The notes under the pieces were generated by a model. That model had not been told where the DNA came from and did not search any database. It saw only the letters and a list, made by a program, of their open reading frames with translations. A stretch of DNA of 64,000 nucleotides from Macrosoma leucophasiata (Eukaryota; Arthropoda; Insecta; Lepidoptera; Hedylidae): the NCBI GenBank assembly GCA_036365455.1, contig JAWQUS010000022.1, forward strand, positions 5,518,001 through 5,582,000, read 5' to 3'. This document shows, piece after piece, positions 30,880-43,830 of the stretch. A program made the position numbers and the translations under genes. How positions within the stretch are numbered: the first letter of the stretch is position 1; the number at the start of each line of letters is the position of its first letter.

Positions 30880-31028
30880 TAATAAAAACAGATATTTTGA
30901 TGTAGATACGTTGCCACTTCGGAGAACTTTATCACCTGCCTGAAACACGGTAGCGCAGAACACTACCATTTAGCGGTAATTAGAATAGGTAACTCGATCA
31001 AGCTTCGTCACTGAATTCTACCACCAGT
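30880..31028 (-). repeat. Fam-A fragment, diverged
   Basis: Keeps AACACTACCATTTAGCGG and TTCTACCACCAGTAAG. Confidence 0.65.
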
Positions 31029-31029
31029 A

Positions 31030-31640
31030 AGTATTATAATATATACTAGTGATTTAAACACTAAAAAGTCGCTTTTTTTTTATGAAACTTGGAGTAAATA
31101 CTGATTATTTAATAAGTTTCTTAGTTTTCTAGATTCATTTCTGCAACTTATCTGTACATACGTAGAATCTGTTTCGTTCAGATCTAATATGGTGATCTGT
31201 GGTTCAGATTGTTCCAATTGTCCCATTTTTCCCAATTTGTACTTTCAACTTCAGTTCTGTGATTCAAATAACACACGCGCTAAATTTCGAATCATAATCA
31301 ATTGCCGGCATATTTGGCGCAATAAATAATAATATTAATATTTATATATTATAGATTTTGTGTTACATTCAATAGGTATGAAATTACTACTTTTTTGTCA
31401 TATCTGAAGCTTCACTTTCGATATGTCATAGTATTCGACGGTCCAAAAATATGTGTCTTCTATAAGTATAGATAATGTATCTACAACATGAAGCTGTGTC
31501 GTGTGGTCGATGGTGTGGTAATGGTATATTGAACTACATCACAAGCGATAGGTACCCTTTGCATTCTATCTCCCGCGATACAAAGGTTTAATAATCTAGA
31601 TTACATTTATAGCGCAATGATGTTGTATGAAATAAAGAAG
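31030..31640. other. Stretch without recognisable features
   Basis: AT-rich; no long frame or repeat family recognised. Confidence 0.5.
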
Positions 31641-31646
31641 TAATGT

Positions 31647-31862
31647 ATGTATATTCACGCCAAGTTCCTAACGGGGTAGGCAGAGAGTGCAGAGCGCCAG
31701 ATATCCCGGTCCTGACATACCTCTCTTCGTCTACCTTCATCATTCTCTTCATACATGCACGCCGATTTCTAAGACTTTTGACCCCACCATCAGACAGAAC
31801 TCGACCTTTTTGGTCATGGACGGTCAGTCTTGATCTTCCTGGGCCTCTCCAAGAAGTAATGT
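31647..31862 (-). mobile_element. LINE C-terminal end fragment
   Basis: Minus-strand member of the 2225 family, truncated to the last ~210 bp. Confidence 0.75.
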
Positions 31863-32109
31863 AATAGTGATAATAGCGATTCCGTTACCTAAATTAAAAA
31901 AAGGTTAACTGACAAACGTGAATTTACTAGCTTTACTAGCTCATATACAGTTCCCAGCAAAAAAAATTGAATATCGAGCTTACGAAACAGACTATCGGCT
32001 AGTTTCGACTTTGCAGAGAATTATCTCTGCACACTGCCTACTAAAGCACTGATACCATACTATATACTAGTATTGGTCAAAACTTGATCAAAATGGTCGA
32101 CAAACATTA

Positions 32110-32757
32110 CATACTTAAGAATTCGTAAAGGTGCGTGAGACAGACCCTCTACAGCTAGACTCTAACGCTCTATAGACCCGAAACAAGCCGAAGTCTCCTG
32201 GTCGATGTGCAATATCGGAACGAAGTTCCTTATCGCATGGAACGCTGGCTAAAGGGGCTAGGCAAGTGTCACGAAAAATCCACACCACCGGGATCATGCC
32301 CCGGTCGAGGAATGGAGTCGTCGTTCGGGACCGTAGCTGCACTGTCCGGCTTAGGCCAGAGTGACGACGCGGACGTGAGGCCCCTAACAATAGAAAACGT
32401 GTCCTTATTCAACCTAATGTAAGCGGCGTGTGGGGAATAGCTGAGGGAGAGAAAAGATTATGCCCACAAAAAAAAACCCACAGAAAATAATTAAATAAAA
32501 AACAATGGTTAAAAAGGTCAAAAAAATAAAACAAAAAAAAAACAGAAAAAAAAAGGAGATAAAAAAGAAAAAAAAAAAAAAACAAAAAAACGAAATGGCC
32601 TCCCTCAGCGACTTTCTCTGCATGCCGACATCCCCTTCATTCGATCACGCCCCCGACGCATCGGGGGCAGATAGGCCCGGGGAACGAGGCACACCTCGAC
32701 CCCCGAACCATCCCCCCCCTCTGTCGCACTTCACGCGCTGAGGGAGGGATGATGTTT
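32110..32757 (+). mobile_element. LINE 3' end, longer sister of 13633-13887
   Basis: A frame at 32207-32422 may be a retrotransposon C-terminus. It is followed by an A-rich tract and the same 3' block as at 13.7 kb: ATGGCCTCCCTCAGCGAC, then ACGCATCGGGGGCAGATAG, ending GGAGGGATGATGTTTAG. The 5' boundary is a guess. Confidence 0.6.
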
Positions 32758-32846
32758 AGTTAGTAGTACAAATCCACACGACACTTTTACTATAGTGCGT
32801 TGCGCTCGGAGAGGGGGCAGGCCGAGTATAGGATTCGACTTATTCG

Positions 32847-32871
32847 TTCTCTCTCTCTCTCTCTCTCTCTC
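32847..32871. repeat. (CT)n microsatellite
   Basis: About 12 uninterrupted CT units. The surrounding 32760-33260 contains no gene I can recognise. Confidence 0.9.
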
Positions 32872-33264
32872 GACAGTGACAAGTCACGCGACGCGCCCGT
32901 CTGCTGCGTATGCGTACATTGTTTTGTCGTGTTCGTGTGTATGTAGTTTTAGTTATTACAAATAAATAAAATTGGAGTGTCCGTTTGTAATATAAAAATA
33001 ACCGCTTTTAACTAAATGCATATGTATGTATACACGGTACATATACCAAAACAACATTATTTACAATTTTCTGTCTGTCTGTTTGGCGGGGCTAATCTTG
33101 GGAACAGCGGGACCGATTTCGACGGGACTTTCACTGTCAGATAGCTGATGTAATAAGGAGTAACTTAGGCTACTTTTATACTAGATGCGCCCACGACTTC
33201 GACCGGGTAGATAATGAACAATCATATATTCATATATTTTCTTTACGATATTCAATAAATTGAA

Positions 33265-33475
33265 AAGTCTATTATATCGGTTGCCTAACTAGCATAGTTG
33301 GTAATAGATGGCGCTGCTGCTACCATAAAGCAATGCAATAGATGTGAAGGAAAGATTTGACAAATCGGGCAGGGCTTCAGTAGCTCAATTGGAAGAGCGG
33401 CTGGACTAGATTCCCAGTAGGTCGCGAGTTCGAGTCTCGCCTGAAGTCAATTTTTTCTTTAAAAATAAAATAAAT
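33265..33475 (+). repeat. Fam-C element
   Basis: GGTTGCCTAACTAGCATAG arm plus tRNA-like core with perfect GCGAGTTCGAGTCTCGCC. The 3' flank is shortened. Confidence 0.8.
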
Positions 33476-33479
33476 CATA

Positions 33480-34149
33480 TATTCTCACGCAGGCGAAGTC
33501 TCGGGCACAGCTAGTTTTTAATATTTAAAAAGAATACATACAATGGTTTGTGAGAGTGATTCATTAGAAGTTGATGAGGAACTTCGTTCTAATCGGGTGT
33601 CCCACATTTGACACGTCATAAATCTTTCTTCTTTTTGAATACTTGTAGTAGAGGTATATTTCACTCACACACACTCTCACACACACCCATTATTCTACAT
33701 ACGAGTACAATGTCTACTAGTTTCCTAAATTCGATACATGTCGACGTTATCAGTAATTCATATAAACACCGGGTGAATAATTTAGTTTCGATGGAGACGC
33801 TTGATTATATCGCAAGCGGTTTAACAGATGGAATTCGGGTTTGGTATTTAATATTTGACTAGTTTCCGTCAATCGATACGTTTGTACGAATGAAATGTAC
33901 AATTAATAGAATAGAATTTATTTCATAACTTTAGTACATAGTATACCACCTTAAAAGTATATTTTATGCTAGCTGTGCCCATGACTTCGTCCGCGTTGAT
34001 ACCTACTGAACAATAATTTTGTTAACTTCTACGAGGATAAAGTCACGGGCACAGCTAGTCTAAATTAAATACGTTTATGTAAAGCGCATTCAACTCTGTT
34101 GAAAAGTTTTGAAGCAATGCTTGAAGTAAATTTTCAATTCACCATAACT
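33480..34149. other. Stretch without recognisable genes
   Basis: Contains Helitron-like end sequences (GGCACAGCTAGT at about 33503 and 34050) and AT-rich spacer. Confidence 0.45.
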
Positions 34150-34347
34150 TTTTTTTTTATGTAATGGAAGTGGCACACTAGCATGCAGTTCACTTAGATG
34201 TTAAGTGATGACTGCAGCCTATAGACACCCACACAAAGACTAAAGTCAAAATGCAGATGTGTTATCACTCCTGAGGCCTAAGGTGTTACGCCTCTGTGCC
34301 GGAAATTACAGGGCCGTAGGTTATGCGGTGGAGCTCTACCACCAGTC
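34150..34347 (-). repeat. Fam-A copy with internal deletion
   Basis: A-tail side intact; it jumps from GGGCCGTAGGTTATGCGG straight to the CTCTACCACCAGT end. Confidence 0.8.
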
Positions 34348-34494
34348 AAGAGTTACAATGGTTGCGATTAAAGTGGCTGTAACATACGGACAGACGGACA
34401 GATGAAGTCTAAGGTTTGGTGTTTTTCCCTTTGACTACGGGACCCTACAAAAAACTGTACGCACGTTCATACGGTAATTCGATTACTACCTCTC

Positions 34495-34955
34495 CCCATA
34501 GAGCAACTCGACCCATCGGCCGCGGCGGACCGGAGGGGAGTAGCCATAGCGTTTATTACCGATGCAAAATAGTCTGTTATTTTTTGCCGAGAGAAATGCG
34601 TGAGACACACACTACAAAAATCGTCTATTGCTACGAAACTCAAACCTTGACTTTAACAAAATACATAAACAATTTCACGCACATATTTAAACATCTACCC
34701 CCTTATTCATAAACGTATTTTAGCTAAAGTGTTGCTAATGTCTCCTTTGTCTCTTTCTATCCTGCACATTTGACAATGCAACTGACAAAGACAAAGCATT
34801 CTATAGCTAAAACGTATCTAATGTACATTTATGAATAAGGGGGTTAGGCTACAGACCCACTTGGGCTTGTATTTTGACAGAGGGGAAAGCTTGCATATGG
34901 CTACTCCCCTCCGGTCCGCCGCAGCCGGTGGCCCGTGTTGCTCTATAACCTCTCC
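34495..34955 (+). repeat. Fam-J repeat, interrupted by a MITE
   Basis: Parts: GGACCGGAGGGGAGTAGCC, then CACTACAAAAATCGTCTATT, then GACAGAGGGGAAAGC. Other copies lie at 35855-36050 and 48930-49060 (minus). The 35.9-kb copy preserves the uninterrupted site. Confidence 0.65.
34698..34843. mobile_element. 146-bp MITE inserted in Fam-J
   Basis: Sister of 12759-12904 with the same length and CCCCCTTATTCATAAACGTA ends. Flanked by CTA and TTA; the matching Fam-J copy at about 35990 reads AAACATCTAGGC across the empty site. Confidence 0.88.
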
Positions 34956-35854
34956 CCATTGTGTCACACTCGGGCAAATTGAGTTAAGTCTAATAAAATT
35001 GCGTCCATGCGGTCATTGACTCGTTCTTTTCCCATACACACATGTTACCGTAATTCCATACACATAAAATTCAAATACGAGTACGTTACTTATTTATTAA
35101 TTTTATACTAGCGACCCGCCCCGGCTTCGTGCGTGTGCAATGAGGATTATTATTGGTAATTTAATGCCATTTTCAATTCACAATTCCTACTGACCCAACT
35201 GCTTAAAAAGTTTTGGCGGGAACCTTGAAATGGGCGTATGGTGCTCTTATTTTATTTAATTTTCTTAATGTATTTTTAAGTTATATTGAATAAAATTGGT
35301 GGCATTTTGTTTGATATAGGTTTATTACAGTGCCCGTGTATAGTGAAATAGAATAACAGTGCGAAAACACGACCTTTCAGGTTGCCTCCAAAACTTCATT
35401 GTAAATGTTCTGGTAAAGTAGCCATCGCTTTACTCGAATAACTTGATTGTAACTCACTTGACTGACATATTATACTTGATAACTTATATACTTGATACTT
35501 ACATATTATACTTGATGACTATATTATACTAACTTTTACGCTGCTTAAATAAATATGAAATATCGTTTTACTTGACACTGGCAATATGCGTAATAGCGAT
35601 GCCATAATAACAAAAAAAAAACTGCTTAAAACGATAATTAACGACTGACCGAGTGGAGATATCTCTAAGATGGCGCGTATGTCGCCGCCATACCATAATT
35701 TTTAAGCATTAAAATACCTAAAAAACAAAAAATGCCTAAAAAAATAACAAAAGCTGGAGCCACCCCAATTATATTATAAACACCAGGAATCGCAACTGGA
35801 CTGACCATTATGTCAAGGGCTATATTATGTTATATGGAATTTAGAAATTTAGAT
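34956..35854. other. No gene recognised
   Basis: A Helitron-like 3' end complement (CTAGCGACCCGCCCCGGC) is at 35110. The remainder is AT-rich; a short Fam-J copy begins at about 35855. Confidence 0.45.
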
Positions 35855-36169
35855 GCAAAACAGTCTGTCAATTTTTGCGGGGAGAAATACGTGTGGACAC
35901 ACACTACAAAAATCGTCTATTACTACGAAACTCACACCTTGACTTTAACAAAATACATTAACAATTTTACGCACACATTTAAACATCTAGGCGACAGGCA
36001 TAGGCACACTTGTGCTTGTACTTTGGCAGAGGGGAAAGCCTACATATAACTGTGATATAACTACACCTGTTGCTCTATACACATGTATGTTAAGTGATGA
36101 CTGCAGCCTATAGACGTCTACACAATAACCAGAGGTCAAAATGCAGATGCCTTGCCACCCTGACCCTAA

Positions 36170-36588
36170 GCCTGGGTTGCACCACGACTTTTGTTAAAGT
36201 AATTGTAACATTTCGCATCCTACTCTAACTTTAACCTGTTAAAGTTGGAGAAGGATGTGATATGTTAACAATAACTTAAACAATTATCTGGTGATTGTTT
36301 TATATTATTTCGCATTAACACATGCTTGTGAAATATATTTTATTTTTAAAGAAAAATGGAAAGAAAAATTTGCCTAACTAGCATAGTTGGTAATAGATGG
36401 CGCTGCTGCTACCATAAAGCGCAATAGATGTGAAGGAAAGATTTGACAAATCGGGCAGGGCTTCAGTAGCTCAATTGGAAGAGCGGCTGGACTAGATTCC
36501 CAGTAGGTCGCGAGTTCGAGTCTCGCCTGCAGTCAAATTTTTCTTTCCATTTTTCTTTAATAATAAAATTATCTGGTGCCAGTCAGGC
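36170..36588. mobile_element. GCCTGGGTTGCAC MITE carrying a Fam-C insertion
   Basis: Starts GCCTGGGTTGCACCACGAC next to TAA (36167-36169); ends CAGTCAGGC next to TTAAG. Internal CATCCTACTCTAAC / GAGAAGGATGTG inverted repeats. Relatives at 45632, 46656 and 48213. Confidence 0.8.
36294..36567 (+). repeat. Fam-C element with 11-bp target duplication
   Basis: ATTATCTGGTG at 36283-36293 and 36568-36578. The interior has the left AT-rich flank (GCATTAACACATGCTTGTG), the CTAACTAGCATAG arm and the tRNA-like core. This fixes the element's borders and shows a retrotransposition-like duplication. Confidence 0.85.
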
Positions 36589-36773
36589 TTAAGTTGTTAT
36601 GTCTCTGTGATAGCTTAAGGGGCCATAGATTACCTTCTAACCGGAACACGATAGTGCTGAACACTACCATTTGGGGGCAAATGGATTAGGTAACAACCAT
36701 CGTATTAAGAAGAAGTCGAGTCTGGGCCTGCGAAAACTCCTAATGACTCTCAGAGCTAAGCTGTGGACAGACT

Positions 36774-37041
36774 GGTGGTAGAGCTCCAGTGACGGAGCTC
36801 GCGGGCGTAGGCACCACCGCATTACCTAATATACTTGCCGCTAAATGGTAGTGTTCAACACTATCGTGTTCCGGTCAGGAGGTAATGTACGGCCCTGTAA
36901 TTTCCGGCACAGAGGCATGAGACCTTAGGCCTTAGATGCGTTACATCTGCATTTTGACCTTGGTCTTTGTGTCGGTGTCTATAGGCTGCAGTCATCACTT
37001 AACATCAATGTGAACTGAATGCTTGTTTGCAAAAAAAAAAA
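36774..37041 (+). repeat. Fam-A copy, full length
   Basis: GACTGGTGGTAGAGCTCCAG to GCTTGTTTGC plus A-run. Confidence 0.85.
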
Positions 37042-37172
37042 AAAGACAGACGGCGAGACGGTACAGATATGGCGGAACTATAAGGGTTTTTTAATGCACC
37101 CCAAAAAGGAAAACTGACTTTAGAGATGTTACCCGAATGAAAAATTAAACATCACATTATTCAATAACTTAA

Positions 37173-37665
37173 TTTATTTTTTACATCAATTAAAATAATT
37201 TGATTACAAATCCCAAGACATTCACAGTTTCATACATTACATATACATTCATGCAACGTTTTGGTTTCACATCTCAACTTACCACAACTACACCACTGCA
37301 TAAATAATTCACTTGGCAAACAGATTTGTAATCTATTCATTTCATAACTCACCACTTCATAAATAATTTTGTTGAAAAAACATTCTCGAATTTTACGACA
37401 TAGGTTATGATCAAAGGGTTCGGTGTTCGGTATTCTTTTTTTTGCTGACAGTATTAATTGTTATACGTTTACGTAATCAAATGTTTGCGAAATAATTATA
37501 CGAATCGTTGAATTGTGAAATGATACATTTACGGACTTACATATTCGTGGAATTAATACAGTACAAAACGTTGGTTTTGAAATGAAGATTTGCATAACGT
37601 TTGTCGGTGAATCATTAGTGAACGCTCTACAAAGTCGAAACTAGCTGATTGTCTCTCTCGTAAAT
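37173..37665 (-). other. NitFhit: Probable NitFhit 3' UTR
   Basis: Repeat-free sequence after the stop codon. The first clear AATAAA on the minus strand is at 37173-37178, about 490 nt downstream. Inferred only. Confidence 0.4.
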
Positions 37666-37777
37666 TTACTTTCTTTCCTTTTCTTGCATCTCCTTTAAAT
37701 GCCTTCTCAACAACTCTGCCTCTGTCTCCATCTCTTCTAATGTCCTGGGCGGCTTCGCTGGGTGTCTGTGAGTGACT
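37666..37777 (-). CDS. NitFhit: NitFhit exon 11 (C-terminus and stop)
   Basis: Acceptor TTACAG at 37778-37783. Encodes VTHRHPAKPPRTLEEM, an acidic-basic helix with LLRRHLKEM, then TAA at 37666-37668. The TLEEM...LLR pattern matches Fhit C-termini of insects. Confidence 0.9.
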
Positions 37778-40700
37778 CTGTAAGCAGTTAGTTACATTTT
37801 ACATAGGCACAGTATCCACTACTATTACGCTGGAGGTCCTGGGTTCGAATCCCGGGTCGGGGACTATCAGAGATAACGGTTTAAAATCCTTTATCTCTGC
37901 TTCTATTGGGATTTTTCCATTTTCTGGAAGTTTCCCAGTACCCCGGAGTTTGGTAATGTGCCCGGAGATGGCAACAGGTTCGCCACCTGTTACATGGGCC
38001 AAAACGTAACCGGCGAGTCGTGGGTGTTTGCATGTATGATTGAATGCATACATTTACCTCTGACGATTTTTTTCTTTAACTTCTAAAGTTCACTCGGATG
38101 TGTAATTGCGAAAAATAAATGGCACTAGTATGTGTTAATGCGAAATAATAATAAAACAGTTAGGTGTAATAGGTCACTTACTTATCGTGTTTCGCCAGTT
38201 CTAAATATATCAGGTCGTTCTCAATAAAGTCCCCTTTCTTCCTCGGCATTATGTGGCAGTGGAGATGCTAAAATATGAAAATATATTTTAAAAACTTCAA
38301 CTTTTTTTTTGTAATGGAAGTGGTAAACAAGCATGCAGTTCACATTGATGTTAAGTGATGACTGCAGCCTATAGACACCCGCTCAAAGACCAAGGTCGAA
38401 GTGCAGATGCGTTACCACCTGAGGCCTAAGGTGTTCTGACTCTGTGCCGGAAATTACAGAGCCGTACATTATCACCTGCCCGGCACACGATAGTGCTGAA
38501 CACTACCATTTAGCGGCAAGTATCTTAGGTAATGCGGTGATGCCTACGCCCGCGAGCTCCGTCACTGGAGCTCTACCACCAGCAAAGCACATCGTTAACT
38601 GCATCGATGGCGTTGGGACGTGACGACCCCACGCCCTTCACCGAAAAGCAACTAGCGGAAAAAAAAACTGTTTTTAAAAAATCGGTCAAGTGCGTGTCGG
38701 GCTACGCGCAGTGTAGGATTCCGTAGTTTTTAGGTTTGATTCATGCAATGAAAAAGATAAATCAATATTTTCTATGGAATTGTTCAAAAATTTCGAGTGT
38801 TACATTTGGTCGACTATTACTCGCAAACTTGTAAAGCCAACTTAGGTGTGACAGTTTTTTTTTGAACTGTGTTATATGTAGCTACTATTGCCGTAACGTT
38901 TGAATTTCTAACAACAACCGTTTAGTTGGTAGAGCGGGAGGACACTTGACTCTAACGAAAATTGGCACTTTAAAGCGTAATAAGACACGAACAGTTAACT
39001 TAATCGAAAAATGATTTTAGCACACCCCTAACTTTTTTAAAAGACCTATCCAACGATATTCCACACTATATAGAAAACGAAAAAAAAAAAAACGCGTTAC
39101 ATGTAGGGGAAGTAACCCAAATTAAAAAAAATCATGTTTTTATTCTACCACTTTGTCGGCGTGATGAAGGTGTATACTTGTGCCAAATTCCAAATCTCTA
39201 GTACCAACAGTTTTTTCGCTAAATCGCGGACAGACAGACAGACGGACATAGCGAAACTATTAGGGTTCCTTGTTTACTACGGAACTCTAAAAAGGTTGTG
39301 ATTTCATTGTTACTGTTTACATTATTATTATTTTTTTTTTAATTATGTTATGGAAGTGGCAAACAAGCATGCAGTTCACATTGATGTTAAGTGATGACTG
39401 CAGCCTATAGACACCGACACAAAGACCAAGGTCAAAATGCAGATGCGTTGCCACTCCTGAGGCCTAAGGTGTTATGCCTCTGTGCCGGAAATTACTGTAT
39501 ATTATCTATATCAAGTTTAAATGATTGAAACTTGATATAGATGAATACCTATCAATATTGTTGGACCTTTACGGCTACACCCTGTATGTTTCTTACCTTA
39601 ACAGTTTGTCCAGCGTCGGGACCGTCCTGTATAGTCACCGTACAAGACTCCGTGTTATGAACCCTTTCCATCAGCTAAAAAAAAATAAAAAAAAACCTAT
39701 AACCAAAATGAGACATTTTTAATCGACAAATATGTATGTATCTTCACGCCAGGTCCCTAACGGGGTAGGCAGAGAGTGTGCAGCCAAATATCCCGGTTCT
39801 GACATACCTCTCGTGCCTCGTCTACCTTCATCATTCTCTTCATACATGCACGCCGATTCCTAAGACTTTTGACCACATCATCAGACAGAACTCAACCTAT
39901 TTGGTCATGGTAGGTCAGTCTTGGTCTTCCTGGGCCTCTGCAACCATCCACATTCGCATTGTATATCTGTTTAGTCATTCGCTCATTCGACCTTCTTTCT
40001 ATATACCCGAATCATCGGAGCATATAAATAAAAATAAATATCTAATGGCAAGTTGCATACATTGATTTGTACAGAAAAAACTTAAAAAGTGTACAAGGTA
40101 AACCTGCAAATCGTGGGTATTTGCATGTATGCTTGAATGCATGCATTTACCTCTGTCTACCCTTTCGGTGATTAGAAGCGTGAAGTTACGTTCATCTATA
40201 CTAATATTATAAAGCTGAAGAGTTTGTTTGTTAGTTTGCTTGAACGCACTAATCTCAGGAACAACTGGTCCGATTTTTTAAAAATATTTCAGTGTTAGAT
40301 AGCCTACTTATTGAGGAAAGCTTAAGGCTGTATAACATCACGCTTAGATGAATAGGAGAGGGTAGGTAACATTGCAACCGCGCTAAGCCGGGGCAGGTCG
40401 GTAGTGTTTTAAAATGTAAAGCCGCATTTATATTTATCTGACGTGTGTGTTGTGATGCATCAGAACGGTATCAGTTTCATACATTTAATATGGAAGCGTT
40501 CACATTTATTCAATGCGGTGTGTTATGACGGCTTCTGATGTGTCGTGTCACAGGTGATCCCGGTCCGCGTCAGAAAGGGTGAGGTGCGGGTGGCGGTGCC
40601 GTGAGACGTCATACCGCATCAGACTAGTGTGCACGCGTCAGTGTTGTGTTATTACGTCAGAAATGGACGAAGAGCAACTAATTGAATACGTAATTGAATA

Positions 40701-43700
40701 TCTTCTTCTTTTTCTTTGTTTAGTTATAAGCGTTGCCAACGCCAATAATTGCAACTCTTCTTCAAAATCTGAATCTGAATCGGATGATTCTTGAAAAAAC
40801 ATTGCAAATGTGTGAACTCTCTGGGAGTCCAGACGGAACTGATACAAAAAACCGTCATAATGCATCATAACACGTCATATCAATGTGAACAGTAGCCATC
40901 ACGACAGAGAGCATCACAACACAACACGTCAGATAAATATAAATGCGGCTTAATTAACGTTGAAGTTATGTATTTTGATTTACTTACTTTTTGAACTAGT
41001 CTAATAGTCTTGAAGAAGTCGTTAGATTCTTCCTCAGTGAGGTCCTGATTTCTTTCGGCCACTCTCAGCGGCGCTACCAGCACATGGCCCGGGATCACAC
41101 ACCTGGGTAGAATGTTACATTATTGAAGTGTGTATGTGATAATGACAAAGAATAACACCCATATTCTAAGACGTTACTCGAAACATTCCTTGACTCAGCT
41201 GAGGACACTTTATGAGGACGCCTCGAAATCCATAATAATATTCTTAGTTGTAGGTATTTTGACAGTAACTCATGTGTCATAATAATATAGATAATTCACA
41301 AAGTCTTAAAAATCCATTTTTATAGAAAATGATGGTATTTAACTCCACCAATCCGCATTGGAGCAGCGTGGTGGAGAAAGCCCCAGGCCTCCCCCCAAAA
41401 AGGGGAGAGACTCGTGCCCAGCTGGGGGCCGTATAATGGGTTGCCATTATTATTATTATTATTTTATGGTATTTAATTATATTTCTAAACAGTTCCGACA
41501 CGAGAAACTTATTGAGCGCAAATATATGGCATAAATGTGTAACATACTCCTCGAAACTTCGCCGGTGAATGACAAAGAATGACTCTTTTTCTTTTCTTTT
41601 TACTCTTTGTTATCAGTTTGTAAAGGGGAAATGAGACATTCTACTGATATACTTTTTACATTAGTTTATTACATTTAGTTTTATCTTAGTGATATTCTTG
41701 ACTTTACATATATTTTTTATCTTGTTTGACATGTATATCAATTGTTGTTCACTTTAATTTATTTTGTTTGTTTTTTGACGTGTCATAAGAGGTGCCTGTC
41801 ACCCTAAATGAATAAATGAGTTTCTGATTCTGATTCTGATTCTTCAAGGTAGGTCTTGAGGTACCTTGGTGTTTGACAATTGCTTTCTTACCTCAAACGG
41901 AGGCAGAATGTCGAGTTGACGTCATCTACACTAATAAAAAGAGGAAAACTTTGTTTGTTTGGTCGTATTGAATAGCCTCAATAACTACTGGACCGATTTG
42001 AAAAATTCTTTCACTATTCGAAAGCTACATTATCCACGGCTAACACAGGCTATATTTTATTTTGGAAAAAATAGGGTTCCGTAAGATATTTGGGTTTTTC
42101 GGACACAAGGTGTACAAAATCAACCAGAAAAGTTACTTATTTTGCGTACGCTGCCTAAACTATAAAATATATCGAGGAAGGCTATCTAAGGGAGGCTATC
42201 GAAGACTTTTTCTATAATCATCACGCTAAGACGAATAGGAGAGGGTATGTAACATTGCACCCGCGCGAAGTCGGGGCGAGCCGCTAGTTAGTTATAACTA
42301 AGAATACCAATTCCATTGAGTGAGATTGAGTTAAGGTCGAGGTCTTAGAATATGGGTGTGACTCTTTTTCTTTCCTCTTTACTCTTTGTTATCTTTAGTT
42401 TGTAAAAGGGGAAATGAGACATTCTAATGGTATACTTATTTAGATTAGTATATTATATTTAGTTTTATCTTAGTGATATTCTTGATTATTTTTTTTTTTC
42501 GCTTGTTTGACACGTGTAACAATTGTTATTCACTTAAATTTATTTTGAAATAAAACTATTTTTACGGATTTATCTCGCGTATATTAAGCTAAAATGATTT
42601 TTAAAATCAACCCGACGTTTCGGTCGCTTTTCAGCTTCCGTGGTCCCGGGCAGACTGAGGTGACATTTGTCTGACAGAAGTTTGAAAAAATTATATGTAG
42701 CTACCTCCATCGATTTCGTAAACGCCTTGCGTAGCGTTCAGGATTAACACAATAATTACTTATGGTATCTTGTAAATTTTGTGTAAATTTATTTTGTTTG
42801 TTTTTGACGTGTCATAAGAGGTGCCTGTCACCCTAAATGAATAAATGATTTTCTGAGTCTGATTCTGAGAGAAACTATATTTATATTATTACTAGTGATC
42901 GCCCAATGGTCGAAATTCGACCACAATAGGTAACTTTAACTTGGAATTCTATAACGAACCTCAATGGTGAAACCGTTTTACCACAGTTTTACCACTGGTA
43001 CACAGCACATGTTGACATTTTGACATTTAACAATGCGAATGTAATTTATCATGTTATCAAATTCATTGTATTTTACTGGTGGTACAGCTTCAGTGACAGA
43101 GCTCGCGGGTATAGGCACCACCGCATTACCTAATATACTTGCCGCTCAATAGTAGTGCTCAACACTATCGTGTTCCGATCAGGTGGTAATGTGTGACCCT
43201 GTAATTTCCGGCACAAAGGCATAACACCTTAGGGCTCAGGAGTGACAACGCATCTGCATTGTTGCCTCTGGTCATTGTGTAAGTGTCTATAGGCTGCAGT
43301 CATCACTTAACATCAATGTTAACTGCATGCTTGTTTGCCACTTTTATACCATTAAAAAAAACCAAAGAGAATAAATACAATTGATGATATTGACTGATTG
43401 ATGAACACAAAATCCAAAGAATATATTTTTTTGTGCGGCAACGCCTTTGATTTGTTATTGTATGACAGAACGATAATTGACGGGTCACCTAGTGAATTTA
43501 AAAAAAGAATATAACCCAACCACTTACCTCAAATTAACAAAAGCGTAAGTCAACTTAGACTTAAAGAACACGCACGTCTCAGGCACCCGGACGTGTCCAA
43601 ACACGTTCGTCGGTCCGGCGTACGTCCGGTCCGGCGTCCGGTCTGCCGCCGGACCCGATATGTGCTCCGGCAACGGATCGTTCCGAAGACGTAGCGTGTA

Positions 43701-43760
43701 TAACGAGTATACGTCCGGTCTGAAATGTTAAATTATTGAAATAAAACTATTTTTAAGGAT

Positions 43761-43830
<70 letters not shown>

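Larger units (their letters stand above)
36077..36700 (-). repeat. Fam-A copy split by nested insertions
   Basis: The 3' half of the copy is at 36077-36166 and the 5' half at 36592-36700; a MITE carrying a Fam-C element sits between. Confidence 0.85.

Noticed and set aside
32414..32623. Phe-rich membrane-like protein on the minus strand
   Set aside because: Translation of the A-rich tract of a LINE tail.
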